Assembly (NCBI RefSeq): GCF_001279005.1
Contig: NZ_LGCN01000199.1
Location: 62,001 to 126,000, forward strand
From: Streptomyces caelestis
Lineage (GTDB): Bacteria > Actinomycetota > Actinomycetes > Streptomycetales > Streptomycetaceae
DNA length: 64,000 bases
Direction of reading: 5' to 3'
A program made the translations under genes and the position numbers. Under the pieces are notes generated by a model, which was given only the letters and a program-made list of their open reading frames with translations, did not search any database and was not told the DNA's origin. This document shows, piece by piece, positions 19,266 to 27,678 of this stretch (position 1 is its first letter; each line of letters starts with the position of its first letter).

Positions 19266-19676
19266 ATGACGTCAGGAAGCAGCGACACCCCCGGCGAGGA
19301 CGTTCCGCTCCCGCGGGTCCTGTGCGACACGGCCGCCCTGGCCGCCCTCGACGGCGCGTCCGCCGGCGCCCTGTGGCGGCTCGCCGAGCCGGGGCGCCAA
19401 CTCGACGCCAACGTCGTGCGCATCCCGCCCGGGCGCGGGGTCGACACCCACCGCGAGCCCGACCTCGACGTCCTCCTGCTGGTCCTCGCCGGCCACGGCA
19501 CGCTCACCGCCCCCGACGGCCCCCACCCCCTCCCCGCGGGCGCCCTGACCTGGCTCCCGCACGGCTCCACCCGGAGCCTCACCGCCGGCCCCGAGGGCCT
19601 GACGTACCTGACCGTCCACCGCCGCCGCCCCGGCATGCGGATCCAGCGCGGGAACCCGGCAGCCCGACCACAGTGA
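19266..19676 (+). CDS. Small cupin-domain protein
   Basis: A 136-residue protein with one cupin barrel: GRQLDANVVRIPPGRGVDTHREPDLDVLLLVLAGHGTL holds the first motif (His at the H-x-E position: THREPD) and PLPAGALTWLPHGSTRSL the second. The second motif lacks one of the usual metal histidines, so metal binding is uncertain. It is likely co-regulated with the upstream MarR regulator. Proteins of this type can be small-molecule sensors or isomerases; no substrate can be named. The ATG at 19266 is within the sequence CCTCATGACG; the ribosome site is weak (GGACGGTGACA). Confidence 0.82.
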   Translation: MTSGSSDTPGEDVPLPRVLCDTAALAALDGASAGALWRLAEPGRQLDANVVRIPPGRGVDTHREPDLDVLLLVLAGHGTLTAPDGPHPLPAGALTWLPHGSTRSLTAGPEGLTYLTVHRRRPGMRIQRGNPAARPQ

Positions 19677-19740
19677 TCACCGAGGCCACGAACTGGTAAC
19701 AGCGGACAACTCCTGAACGTCCTGTGCGGTCTGGACCGCT

Positions 19741-21006
19741 ATGAAGATCTCTTTCCTGATCCACAACGCCTATGGGATCGGAGGCACGATCACCACCACG
19801 TTCAACCTGGCGGCCGCGCTGACCGAACGGCACGACGTGGAGATCGTCTCGGTGTTACGGCACCGGGAGCACCCCAACCTCACTCCGCACCCCGGAGTGC
19901 GGCTGCGGGCGCTGGTGGATCTGCGGCGGGAGAAGGACCACCCGCTGCACCGCAGACCCGCCCAGGTGTTCCCCGCCGCCGAGTACCGCCACCACCAGTA
20001 CAGCGAGCTGACGGACGAGCGGATCGCCGAGTGCCTGGCGGACACCGACGCCGACGTCGTCGTCGGCACCCGGCCGGGGCTCAACGTGCACCTCGCCCTC
20101 CAGGCCCCGGAACACGTCGCCCGCGTCGGCCAGGAGCACCTCACCCTCGACAACCATCCGCCCGCGCTGCGCACCGCGCTGCGCCGCGCCTACCGCCGGC
20201 TCGACGTGCTCACCACCGTCACCGAGGCGGACGCCGACTCCTACCGGCGCAAGATGCTGCTGCCCGGAGTGCGGGTGGAGGCCCTCCCGAACAGCGTCCC
20301 CGACCCCGAGCTCCCCACCGCCGACGGCACCGCCAAGGTCGTGGTGGCGGCCGGCCGGCTGGTCCCCGTCAAGCGGTTCGACCTGATCATCGAGGCGTTC
20401 GCCCGCGTGGTCGCCGAGTATCCCGACTGGCGGCTGCGCATCTACGGCAAGGGCGAGGAGCACGACCGGCTGCGCGCCCTGATCGAGTCGCTCGGCCTGT
20501 GGAACAACGTCTTCCTCATGGGCGCGGCGACCCCCATGGAGGCCGAGTGGGTCAAGGGCTCGATCGGTGCGGCGGCGTCGAACTTCGAGCCGTTCGGCAT
20601 GACCCTCGTCGAAGCGATGCGCTGCGGACTGCCGGTGGTGAGCACCGACTGCCCCTACGGGCCCGGCGAGATCATCGAGGACGGCGAGGACGGCCGGCTG
20701 GTGCCGGTCGGGGACGGCGCCGCCTTCGGCGCGGCCCTCCTCGACCTGGTGCGCGACGACGAGCGCCGCCGCCGCATGGGCGAGGCGGCCGTGGCCAACG
20801 CGCGCCGGTTCGCCCCCGGACCGGTCGTGGCCCACGCAGAACGCCTGCTCCAGGAGGCGATCGAGGCCAGGAACGGCGGACGGCGGGGCGCCCCGGGACG
20901 CCGCGGGATGCACCACACCCTCGCCGGCCGGGGCCACGCCGCCCGCGACCTCGCCCACGCCGCCGCGTCGACCGCGCTGCGCACCGTACGGAAGGGACGC
21001 CGATGA
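19741..21006 (+). CDS. GT4-family glycosyltransferase
   Basis: A 421-residue GT-B enzyme. The N-terminal domain has the GIGGTITTTFNLAAAL loop seen in GT4 enzymes; the C-terminal domain has VVAAGRLVPVKRFDLIIEAF and the nucleotide-sugar motif SNFEPFGMTLVEAMRCGLPV (E-x7-E). The last 55 residues are a basic Ala/Arg/His-rich extension, unusual for the family, which may mediate membrane contact. Its stop overlaps the next gene by four bases (ATGA), and this pairing suggests they act together. Acceptor unknown; a cell-surface polymer such as teichoic or teichuronic acid is plausible but not shown. Confidence 0.9.
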   Translation: MKISFLIHNAYGIGGTITTTFNLAAALTERHDVEIVSVLRHREHPNLTPHPGVRLRALVDLRREKDHPLHRRPAQVFPAAEYRHHQYSELTDERIAECLADTDADVVVGTRPGLNVHLALQAPEHVARVGQEHLTLDNHPPALRTALRRAYRRLDVLTTVTEADADSYRRKMLLPGVRVEALPNSVPDPELPTADGTAKVVVAAGRLVPVKRFDLIIEAFARVVAEYPDWRLRIYGKGEEHDRLRALIESLGLWNNVFLMGAATPMEAEWVKGSIGAAASNFEPFGMTLVEAMRCGLPVVSTDCPYGPGEIIEDGEDGRLVPVGDGAAFGAALLDLVRDDERRRRMGEAAVANARRFAPGPVVAHAERLLQEAIEARNGGRRGAPGRRGMHHTLAGRGHAARDLAHAAASTALRTVRKGRR

Positions 21007-21800
21007 GCACGACCCCGCGCACCCACTGCCGCCTCGACGCCGACGGCCGGATCACCTTCCGGCTCCGCCCGCCGACGGCCGCGCGGCCCCGGCTGCTGCT
21101 GGTGCTGCGCCCCAAGAAGGGCGGGCCCGAGGAGACGACCCACACCCTCGACCTCGAACCCCACGGCGACGACGGCGAGTTCCGCGCCGTGCTCGAACCG
21201 CTGCCCCGGCTCGCGGAGGGCCGCTGGGACACGTATCTGCTGCCCGGCCCGGCCACCGGACGGGAGCGGCTGCGCCCCGGGCTGCGGGACCTGCGGGCGC
21301 TCGTCGACGGAGGCCCGCCCGACCGGCCGTCACCGGTCGCCGTCCGGGTGCCGTACGCCACCAAGGACGGCTTCCTCGCGATACGCGCCTGGCTGCGCAC
21401 CGCCCACGCGGAGGCGGGGCCCGTCGACATCGCCGACGGGACGATGACGGTCCGCGCCCGCCTGCACGGCGCCGTACTCTCCCCGTCGGCGGAGGCGGTG
21501 CTGCGGCTGCGGGGCGCCGGGGACACGCTGCACGCCGTCCCGGTACGGCCCGCCCGGGACGGCGGCTTCGCCTTCACCGTCGCCTACGAGGACCTCACGG
21601 CCACCGGCAGCCGGGTCTGGGACGTGTTCCTCCGCCCCGCCGCCGACGCGCCGCTGACCCGGGTCGGCCGGCTCCTCGACGACGTGGCGGACCGCAAGGC
21701 GGTGTTCGTCTACCCGCGGGTCACCGTGGGCGGGTCCGCGGTGCGCCCCTACTACACCGTGGACAACGACCTCGCCGTCGAGGTGACCGCCCTCGGCTGA
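21003..21800 (+). CDS. Partner protein of the GT4 glycosyltransferase
   Basis: A 265-residue soluble protein without a signal peptide. It consists of two beta-rich halves with a similar pattern: RITFRLRPPTAARPRLLLVLRP...GEFRAVLEPLPRLAEGRWDTYLLP and MTVRARLHGAVLSPSAEAVLRLRG...GFAFTVAYEDLTATGSRVWDVFLRP. This internal repeat, each ending in W-D-x-(Y/F)-L-x-P, suggests two beta-sandwich domains. Streptomyces genes of this kind are annotated simply as transferase and are next to GT4 genes. It is translationally coupled to the glycosyltransferase here. Its role (substrate binding or chain-length control) is unknown. Confidence 0.8.
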   Translation: MSTTPRTHCRLDADGRITFRLRPPTAARPRLLLVLRPKKGGPEETTHTLDLEPHGDDGEFRAVLEPLPRLAEGRWDTYLLPGPATGRERLRPGLRDLRALVDGGPPDRPSPVAVRVPYATKDGFLAIRAWLRTAHAEAGPVDIADGTMTVRARLHGAVLSPSAEAVLRLRGAGDTLHAVPVRPARDGGFAFTVAYEDLTATGSRVWDVFLRPAADAPLTRVGRLLDDVADRKAVFVYPRVTVGGSAVRPYYTVDNDLAVEVTALG

Positions 21801-22212
21801 ACGGCCGGATCCCCTCACCGTCCGAGCCCCTCCGCGGACACCCCGTCCTCGGGCGGGGAGGGAGTCCGGCTCTCACCGCCCCGATCACCGTGGTTCCGCA
21901 GGCAGGAGCCGGCGAGTCCTGCCGACGGTTTTGGGCGGTACTCGGCGATCGGACCACTCGGAAACGTCGATGAGGACGGGCGACGCTCCCGGTCGCTCCG
22001 TGGGAGGGAGCGCGCCGGGAATCCGCCTGCCGTGGGGAGGGAGACCGCGCATCGCAGGATGTCGCCGCTCGGGTCGATGACGTGCGTCGTCGGCCCGCCG
22101 GGCGCCTCCCGCCGCATCGCCGGCGGCAGCCCGCGCCACTTCCCGGACCGGGGCGCGCCGGCCGCCGACGGCCTGCTGTGCCCGGGCCCCGCAGGGCACG
22201 GCCTGGACCCGC
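21801..22212. other. Non-coding stretch after the GT4 pair
   Basis: No gene or clear signal. GC content stays high, the frames are broken, and translations on both strands match nothing that I recognise. It leads into the remnant at 22213. Confidence 0.4.
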
Positions 22213-22425
22213 TGGGCCCACGTTCCGCGCCTCACCGGCGCGTGCAAAGGCGCCACCGGGCACGTCGCCCTGGCGTCCCGCACCGCGGACCCGGACGCCG
22301 CGCCCCTGCCGGAGGTGCTCGAAGAGGTCCGGGTGGACGACGGGACGGTCGAGGTCGCCCGAACCGGCGGGGGCCGTGCCCGGAACGCCTTCGAGCCGGT
22401 GGATGTGAGTCGCACGCGGCGGTGA
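22213..22425 (+). pseudogene. C-terminal remnant of an unidentified protein
   Basis: A 71-codon frame ending in TGA has protein-like composition (GHVALASRTADPDAAPLPEV, EEVRVDDGTVEVARTGGGRA, AFEPVDVSR) with no start and no continuation upstream. The alternating strand-turn pattern resembles the C-terminal beta-domain of a secreted polysaccharide lyase or heparinase-like protein; this is only a resemblance. It is probably the tail of a gene lost by deletion. Confidence 0.4.
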
Positions 22426-22440
22426 GCGGTGGGGACGACG

Positions 22441-23187
22441 TCAGGACCGCGCGTCGGCCTCGGTCTTCGGGGCCGGCCCGGCGCTGTCGACCGTGGTGTA
22501 GAAGACCGACGAACCCTGCTTGGTGCGCTGGGCCTGGTTGCGCGCGACCAGGCCCTCCAGGGTGCTGCGCACGACCGTGGTCTTGACGGCGCGCCCGGGG
22601 TGGGCCTGCTCGAGCGCGCCCGCGACCTCCGCCGCCGAGCGGGGCTCCCGCTGCTCGCCCAGGTGCCGGCGGACGAGCTCGACCAGCTTGGGGCCGTCCG
22701 CCTTCGCGGCGGCCGGCTTGCGCGTGGACCTTCCCGGGGCGGCGGTCTTCCCCGACGGGACCGACTTCCCGGACGGGACCGACTTCCCGGACGTGGCGCG
22801 CGCGGCCGTCTTTCCGGCCCGCTTCGGCTTCACCGCGCCCGCCCCGGCCCCCGGCGTGGCCTTCGAGGCGGCGCCGCCCTTCTTGCGCGGCGCCGGCACG
22901 GTCGCGTCGCCCGACGCCGTCCCGGCCTCCGGGGTGCTTCCGTCCCCGGGCGTGACCACGGGCTCGGGGGTGACCGCCGCCCCGGCGGGCGCCGGGACGA
23001 GCCCCAGCGCCTGCCGCATGTTCACCAGTAGGGTGTGGTCGTGCTGAAGCACGGTCAACCGCTCCTGCAGCGCGGCGATCTCCGCGGTGACCCGCTCCTG
23101 CTCCTTGAGGTTGCGTTCCAGGTCGCCCGCGACCTGAGCGGAGTACTGCGACGTGAGGTCGGTCGCTGCCGTCGAATTCTCGGACAT
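22441..23187 (-). CDS. Coiled-coil, Lys/Ala-rich linker and winged-helix-like protein
   Basis: A 248-residue protein in three parts. Residues about 8-65 form a coiled coil (LERNLKEQERVTAEIAALQERL). Residues 70-165 are a low-complexity linker with histone H1-like Lys/Ala/Pro repeats, including GKSVPS repeated exactly. Residues 170-240 look like a small winged helix (LVELVRRHLGEQREPRSAAEVAGALEQ, TTVVRSTLEGLVARNQAQRT, SSVFYTTV). I chose the ATG at 23187 because AAAGGGGCACC precedes it; the frame extends upstream by 29 poor codons. It may be a nucleoid-associated or regulatory protein; target unknown. Confidence 0.8.
   Translation of the reverse strand: MSENSTAATDLTSQYSAQVAGDLERNLKEQERVTAEIAALQERLTVLQHDHTLLVNMRQALGLVPAPAGAAVTPEPVVTPGDGSTPEAGTASGDATVPAPRKKGGAASKATPGAGAGAVKPKRAGKTAARATSGKSVPSGKSVPSGKTAAPGRSTRKPAAAKADGPKLVELVRRHLGEQREPRSAAEVAGALEQAHPGRAVKTTVVRSTLEGLVARNQAQRTKQGSSVFYTTVDSAGPAPKTEADARS
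22754..22789. repeat. 18-bp tandem repeat, two copies
   Basis: GACGGGACCGACTTCCCG occurs at 22754-22771 and again at 22772-22789, exactly. In the minus-strand gene it encodes the duplicated hexapeptide GKSVPS in the basic linker. It is in frame and probably neutral length variation. Confidence 0.9.
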
Positions 23188-24171
23188 GGCGGTGCCCCTT
23201 TCTGCCTGTTGGTTCCCCCGGTGGCCAGCCATGGTACGGCCGGGCGCGGTTGACCGTTTCTTCTGAGCGGTCACCGGTTGACGTTCTCACGCGGCACGAG
23301 GGACGGTACGGCCCCCGCCCCGGCCGTCCCGCCGTCCGCGTGACCGAGGGCAGCCGGTCCAGCCAGGGGGGAGGCCCGGCAGGGGCGTTCCGGCAGCGGA
23401 TCCGCGTCGGCCCCGGCGGCACCGTCGAGGCCGAGCAGGTCGTCCTCGAGCCGCCCACCGCTTCGGCCCCGGCGGCGCGGACACGGTCGCCGCCGGCTTC
23501 CCCGCCCGCGACGTGCGCCACGTCCGCGTCCCGGTGAGCGCCGACACGGGCTGGAACGCGGCCCGGTCGTCAAAGACCGGGGCCCACGGCGCCGACGACG
23601 GCGGCAGTCCGGAGGAACCGCCGGCCCGTCGCTCGGCAACCCGATCGAAGCCTCCTCCGCAATTCACCCGTTCGTGGCGACCCGCGCCGACGACGGGCGG
23701 TCGGGCACCTGCGGGGAGTCCGCCGGCCACCCCGCCGTCCGCGCGGTCGAACCGGGCGCCGACGCGGAACCCGGCACGACCGTGGTCGAACCCGGCCACG
23801 GCCCGGCCCGGGCGAAACGGGCGCGGAGCGTCGAGGTCCTCGGCCGCGGGCAGGTACCGGCCGGCTTCCCCCGCTCGAGGCCCGCGCCGGCCGCGCCTTC
23901 GGTCCCGGCGCGGGCGACGACACCGTCACCCTCACCCGTTCGACCGAAGGGGGCGTGCTGATCGGGCCCGGCTCGCGGTTCGTGGCCGACCGGTGGCGTC
24001 ACCCCCGCGCGGTGCTCCGTCCGGCGGAACCGCACCCCGCCCCGGGTGTGGTTCCGTCACCCGGACGGACCTTTCGTCACGCTCTTTCAGGGGGCAGGGC
24101 AGATGGGGGACTTCGGCGGACTCGCGCGAGGAGCTGAGGCGTTTCCGGGAAGTCGAGGTCAGGCTGGGTGC
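23188..24171. other. Long gene-poor stretch (about 980 bases)
   Basis: No intact gene is supported. Several plus-strand fragments have weakly protein-like translations (for example around 23460-23600 and 23880-24000, the latter ending near VLIGPGSRFVADRWRHP), in different frames and without starts. This looks like a gene that decayed by frameshifts, but I cannot name a family. The first bases form the promoter region of the minus-strand gene at 23187, and the last about 100 bases that of the lipoprotein gene at 24172. Confidence 0.4.
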
Positions 24172-25020
24172 ATGGCCTCATCGATCGACTGCCCGCCCCG
24201 TCCGTGTCACCGTGCCGGCCGGCAGGCCGGCGCCCCCGCCCGTGTGCGCGGCCGGGTGGCGTCGGCGGCCGTCGTCCTCGCCGTGCTGGCGGCGCTGAGC
24301 GGGTGCGGGGCGGGCGCCGGAACCGCTCAGCGGGACGTCCCGGTGAGCGGGGCGCCGGACACGGCCGGCGTCGCGCCCGGCGCCACCGGCACCGCCCAGG
24401 GCCGGGCCGGCACCGGAGCGAGGACGCGAGCGCCCGCCCGGATCCCCGGCCTCGGGCCCCGGACCCGGGCGTGGATCCCCGCGAACGCCCGCCAGGTGGT
24501 CGTCGTCACCGGCCGCGGCAAGGACGCCAACCGCTCCCGGGTCGTGTTGTACGAGCACACCGGGTCCGGATGGGAGGGCGGCCCGGCGTGGCCCGCGCAC
24601 AACGCCCTCAAGGGCTGGACCGACGACCACTGGGCGGGCGACCTCCGCTCACCCATCGGCGTGTTCACCCTCACCGACGCCGGGGGGCTGCTGCCCGACC
24701 CCGGCACCCAGCTGCCGTACGACCGGTCGCAGGGGTTCGCGGTCGGCGGCACCGGCTTCGAGGGCGAGCCGCTGGAAGGCTCCTTCGACTACGTCGTCGC
24801 CATCGACTACAACCGCGTGCCGGGCACGTCCCCACTGGACCGGACCCGTCCGCTCGGCGCCGACCGGGGCGGCGGCATCTGGCTGCACGTCGACCACGAG
24901 GGGCCGACCCAGGGCTGTGTCAGCCTCTCGGAGCGCCACATGGAGGAGCTCCTGCGCGCCCTCGACCCGGACCGGCACCCGGTGATCGTCATGGGCGACG
25001 CCGGCTCCCTGCGGGAGTGA
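24172..25020 (+). CDS. L,D-transpeptidase (YkuD) family lipoprotein
   Basis: A 282-residue exported protein. After a long basic N-region a hydrophobic stretch (VASAAVVLAVLAALSGC) ends in the lipobox L-S-G-C with Cys45 as the lipid-anchored residue. A Thr/Gly/Ala-rich linker follows, then a YkuD-like domain: PIGVFTLTDAGG, AIDYN, GGIWLHVDHEGP and TQGCVSLSERHMEELL, where the Cys of QGCVSL is the likely catalytic residue. The family makes 3-3 peptidoglycan cross-links or attaches proteins to the wall. The lineage (DUF/ErfK-like, with GPTQGC instead of SHGC) also includes members of unknown activity. Convergent with the next gene, 22 bases apart. Confidence 0.85.
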   Translation: MASSIDCPPRPCHRAGRQAGAPARVRGRVASAAVVLAVLAALSGCGAGAGTAQRDVPVSGAPDTAGVAPGATGTAQGRAGTGARTRAPARIPGLGPRTRAWIPANARQVVVVTGRGKDANRSRVVLYEHTGSGWEGGPAWPAHNALKGWTDDHWAGDLRSPIGVFTLTDAGGLLPDPGTQLPYDRSQGFAVGGTGFEGEPLEGSFDYVVAIDYNRVPGTSPLDRTRPLGADRGGGIWLHVDHEGPTQGCVSLSERHMEELLRALDPDRHPVIVMGDAGSLRE

Positions 25021-25042
25021 GCGGCCGGCCCGGACGTGCGGG

Positions 25043-26461
25043 TCAGGGCGCGATGCCGACCCCCTCGACACGGCTCCACGCCTTCTCCTGCGCGGCCGTC
25101 ATGGCCGGCCACGCCGTACCACCCGGGCGCGGGTTCACCCGCGAGGCGTACGCCGACGGCCGGTACTCCGGCTCGTAGAAGCATCCGGTGCCGTACGTCC
25201 GGTCGAACGCGGCACAGGACGCGGCGACCGACCGGGGGGTCGGCCGGTCACCGGTGCGCACCCAACGGTCCAGGGCCGCGAGGGAGTTGGCGTACTCGGA
25301 CGTGCTCAGCGCGCTGTGCTCGTGCTCGTCGGTGAACGTCTGCACCAGGTGCCGGCCCCGGTGGGCGCCGGCGAGCGTGTCGCGGTAGGCCGCCTCGTGC
25401 TCGACGAACGCGGTGGGGTCGTCGATGGCGTGCAGCGTGAGCACCGGGATCTTCACCTTGCCGGTGAGGTCGCTGTCGTAGGACAGGTCGCGCTCGGCCG
25501 CAGGATCGGCGGTGAACCTCTCCACGCCCGCGTTGAGCGCCTCGTCGTCGTGCGAACCGGAGTACCGCACGCCCTCGTTGGTGAACGGGTTGCGGTCGCC
25601 CAGCCGCTTGTGCACGATGTCCCGGAACGTGAAGACCGAGAAGCGCAGGTGTGACTCCAGCGTGCGCTCGGGCACCTTCGTCACGGCGAGGATGTCGTCC
25701 AGGTTGCGCTGCTGGAGCGCGGTGCGCTCCTCGGGCGGGGACGCGTATCCGGTGCACTCCTGCAGCCGGGCGCGCATCCCGGCCGTCGTCAGCGTCGACG
25801 TGGGGCGCAGCCCCTGCCACAGCGGGTACCGCGGCTCGTCGGGGCGCGGCAGGTTCTGGCAGTAGTACTGGTAGACGACGCGCAGGTCGACCCGGTGGTC
25901 GTAGCCGCGCGAGCCGCCGCCGAGGACGCCGTTGGTGAGCAGCGCGCCGTCGTAGGGACCGCCCGCCCCGCCGTACATCTCGACGGTCTTGGCGGCCACG
26001 TCGCCGCCCCAGGACTGGCCGTGGAGGTACGTCCGCTTCGGCCGGCCGAACTCCTCGGTGAACAGGCGGCGGAGGTTCTCGGTGTCGGTCGCGGCCATCC
26101 GTGTGCCGTAGCCGCCCCGGCGGTACGACGAACCGGCCCAGGCGTAGCCCTGGTCCACCACGACCTGCCAGCGCCCGAGGTCCTCGACGCCGCGCTCGGG
26201 GTCGGACCCGTCGCCGAGGTCGGGGCCGCCGTGGGCGTGGACGACGAGCGACTCGTTCCAGTCCTCGGGGATCGCGATCGCGTAGTACGCGCCGTTCGGG
26301 TCCTGGCCGGTGTAGCAGGCGGCCTTCTCCGCCAGGTCGGCGGGGCAGGTGACGGGGGCCGGGCCGGTGGTGTCGACGGCCCGTGCGGCCGGTGCCTGGA
26401 GGAGGGCGCCGATGACGGCGGCGGCGAGAGCCAGGCCCCTCGTGTGACGTGATCCGTTCAT
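25043..26461 (-). CDS. Secreted alpha/beta hydrolase
   Basis: A 472-residue protein with a cleavable signal peptide (MNGSRHTRGLALAAAVIGALLQ, cut near APAARA). The alpha/beta hydrolase core shows an oxyanion-region strand VVHAHGGPD, the nucleophile elbow GQSWGG with Ser150, an acid candidate in LHAIDDPTAF and a His in TFTDEHEHSAL. Cysteines at about 39, 49, 193, 230 and two near the C-terminus (SCAAFDRTYGTGC) could form disulfides, fitting an extracellular enzyme. Substrate is unknown (peptidase, esterase and depolymerase relatives exist). ATG at 26461. Confidence 0.85.
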   Translation of the reverse strand: MNGSRHTRGLALAAAVIGALLQAPAARAVDTTGPAPVTCPADLAEKAACYTGQDPNGAYYAIAIPEDWNESLVVHAHGGPDLGDGSDPERGVEDLGRWQVVVDQGYAWAGSSYRRGGYGTRMAATDTENLRRLFTEEFGRPKRTYLHGQSWGGDVAAKTVEMYGGAGGPYDGALLTNGVLGGGSRGYDHRVDLRVVYQYYCQNLPRPDEPRYPLWQGLRPTSTLTTAGMRARLQECTGYASPPEERTALQQRNLDDILAVTKVPERTLESHLRFSVFTFRDIVHKRLGDRNPFTNEGVRYSGSHDDEALNAGVERFTADPAAERDLSYDSDLTGKVKIPVLTLHAIDDPTAFVEHEAAYRDTLAGAHRGRHLVQTFTDEHEHSALSTSEYANSLAALDRWVRTGDRPTPRSVAASCAAFDRTYGTGCFYEPEYRPSAYASRVNPRPGGTAWPAMTAAQEKAWSRVEGVGIAP

Positions 26462-26621
26462 GGGCCGGGATGCTAGGAACCCCGGCCCGTCAGGACCATG
26501 GCCTCGGCGTTTGCGTTCATACTGTTCGCTCCGGCCGCCCGTTCACCGGGGGACCGGAGAGCGGCCCTTCCGAGGGCGCCCCTCGGGGGAGTTCGAGGAG
26601 CGGGGGCCGGGGCGAGGGGGA

Positions 26622-27629
26622 TCAGCCCGTGTTCCGTGGCCGGTCGTCCTCGTCCCGCGGGGGCCGGGCCGCCGCCTCCCCCGCCGTCAGATGCTCCAGC
26701 ACCTCGACCAGTTCCTGGCACGCACGCTCCACCGAGCGCCTGGTGTTGTGCTGCTCGGTGATCACCGCGGACAGCAGCAGGGCGGTCAGGGCCATCGCCC
26801 CGTTGAAGGCCTGGAGGTTGACCATGATCTCCACGTCGGACAGGTGCTGGAACGGCCCGGTGCGGTCGGTCGCCGCAATGGTGGCCAGAACGGAGGCGAA
26901 GAGGGCGCACAGCATGCTGCCGGGGAGCTCGAACCGCAGCGCGGCCAGGATCAGCAGCGGGTAGATGACGAACAGCGTGCTGGCCGGGCTGAAGGTGGCG
27001 AGGGGCACCAGACAGCCCGCCAGCACCACCAGGCCCACCACCTCCTTCCACCTTCCCGGGTGCGCCGGGGCGCGCACCCGGGGAAGCAGCAGCAGCACCG
27101 GAGTGATGAGCAGGACGCCCATCGCGTCACCCACCCACCAGGCCAGCCACACGCTCCACACCTTCCCGGCCTGGAGGTCGCCCGTGCCGACGAGGAGGGC
27201 GGCGCCGGTGGTCGAGCTGATCAGCATGGCCGCGAAGGCGCCGAGGAACACGAGGCTGAGACAGTCCCGCAACCGGCTGAGATCGGTGCGGAAACCCGCT
27301 GTGCGCAACAGGAAGTACCCGCACAGGGGCGCGGCGGTGTTGCCCGCCAGCACGCCCACCGACGCGAGCCGGAGCGAGGTGAGGTGCATGAGCACGAACA
27401 GGGCGCCCAGGGCGATCCCCGCCCAGCAGCGCGGCCCGAGCAGCAGCAGGAAGGCGACGGCCACTCCCGTCGGCGGCCAGACGGGGGAGACCACCGCGCC
27501 CTCGACGGTCAGCCCGCGCAACAGCCCCAGTCGTCCTCCCGCGTAGGAGCAGGCGGCGACGACCAGCGTCTCGAGCGCGAGGACGGCCGGTGCGCGAAGA
27601 TCCTGGCGAGCCACCACACATGCCATCAC
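26622..27629 (-). CDS. MASE1-domain membrane sensor without an output domain
   Basis: A 335-residue protein with eight to nine membrane helices; SPVWPPTGVAVAFLLLLGPR and WWVGDAMGVLLITPVLLLL are typical of MASE1, a membrane sensory domain usually fused to histidine kinases or GGDEF domains. Here the helices are followed only by a short helix (AVITEQHNTRRSVERACQELVEVLEHL) and a charged tail, so no catalytic domain is present. The PP2C phosphatase gene lies 50 bases upstream on the same strand, so the two are probably one operon and the phosphatase may be the separate output. The start is GTG at 27629 or the adjoining ATG at 27626. Confidence 0.87.
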   Translation of the reverse strand: MMACVVARQDLRAPAVLALETLVVAACSYAGGRLGLLRGLTVEGAVVSPVWPPTGVAVAFLLLLGPRCWAGIALGALFVLMHLTSLRLASVGVLAGNTAAPLCGYFLLRTAGFRTDLSRLRDCLSLVFLGAFAAMLISSTTGAALLVGTGDLQAGKVWSVWLAWWVGDAMGVLLITPVLLLLPRVRAPAHPGRWKEVVGLVVLAGCLVPLATFSPASTLFVIYPLLILAALRFELPGSMLCALFASVLATIAATDRTGPFQHLSDVEIMVNLQAFNGAMALTALLLSAVITEQHNTRRSVERACQELVEVLEHLTAGEAAARPPRDEDDRPRNTG

Positions 27630-27678
27630 ACACCGGGGCCGCCGCGTCGGCGAGGCGAGAGGTGCGGCTCGGCCGGCC

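Noticed and set aside
23513-24298. A 261-codon plus-strand frame before the lipoprotein
   Set aside because: It runs out of frame into the lipoprotein gene and its translation is Arg/Pro/Ser-rich; other frames here show slightly better but broken protein remnants.
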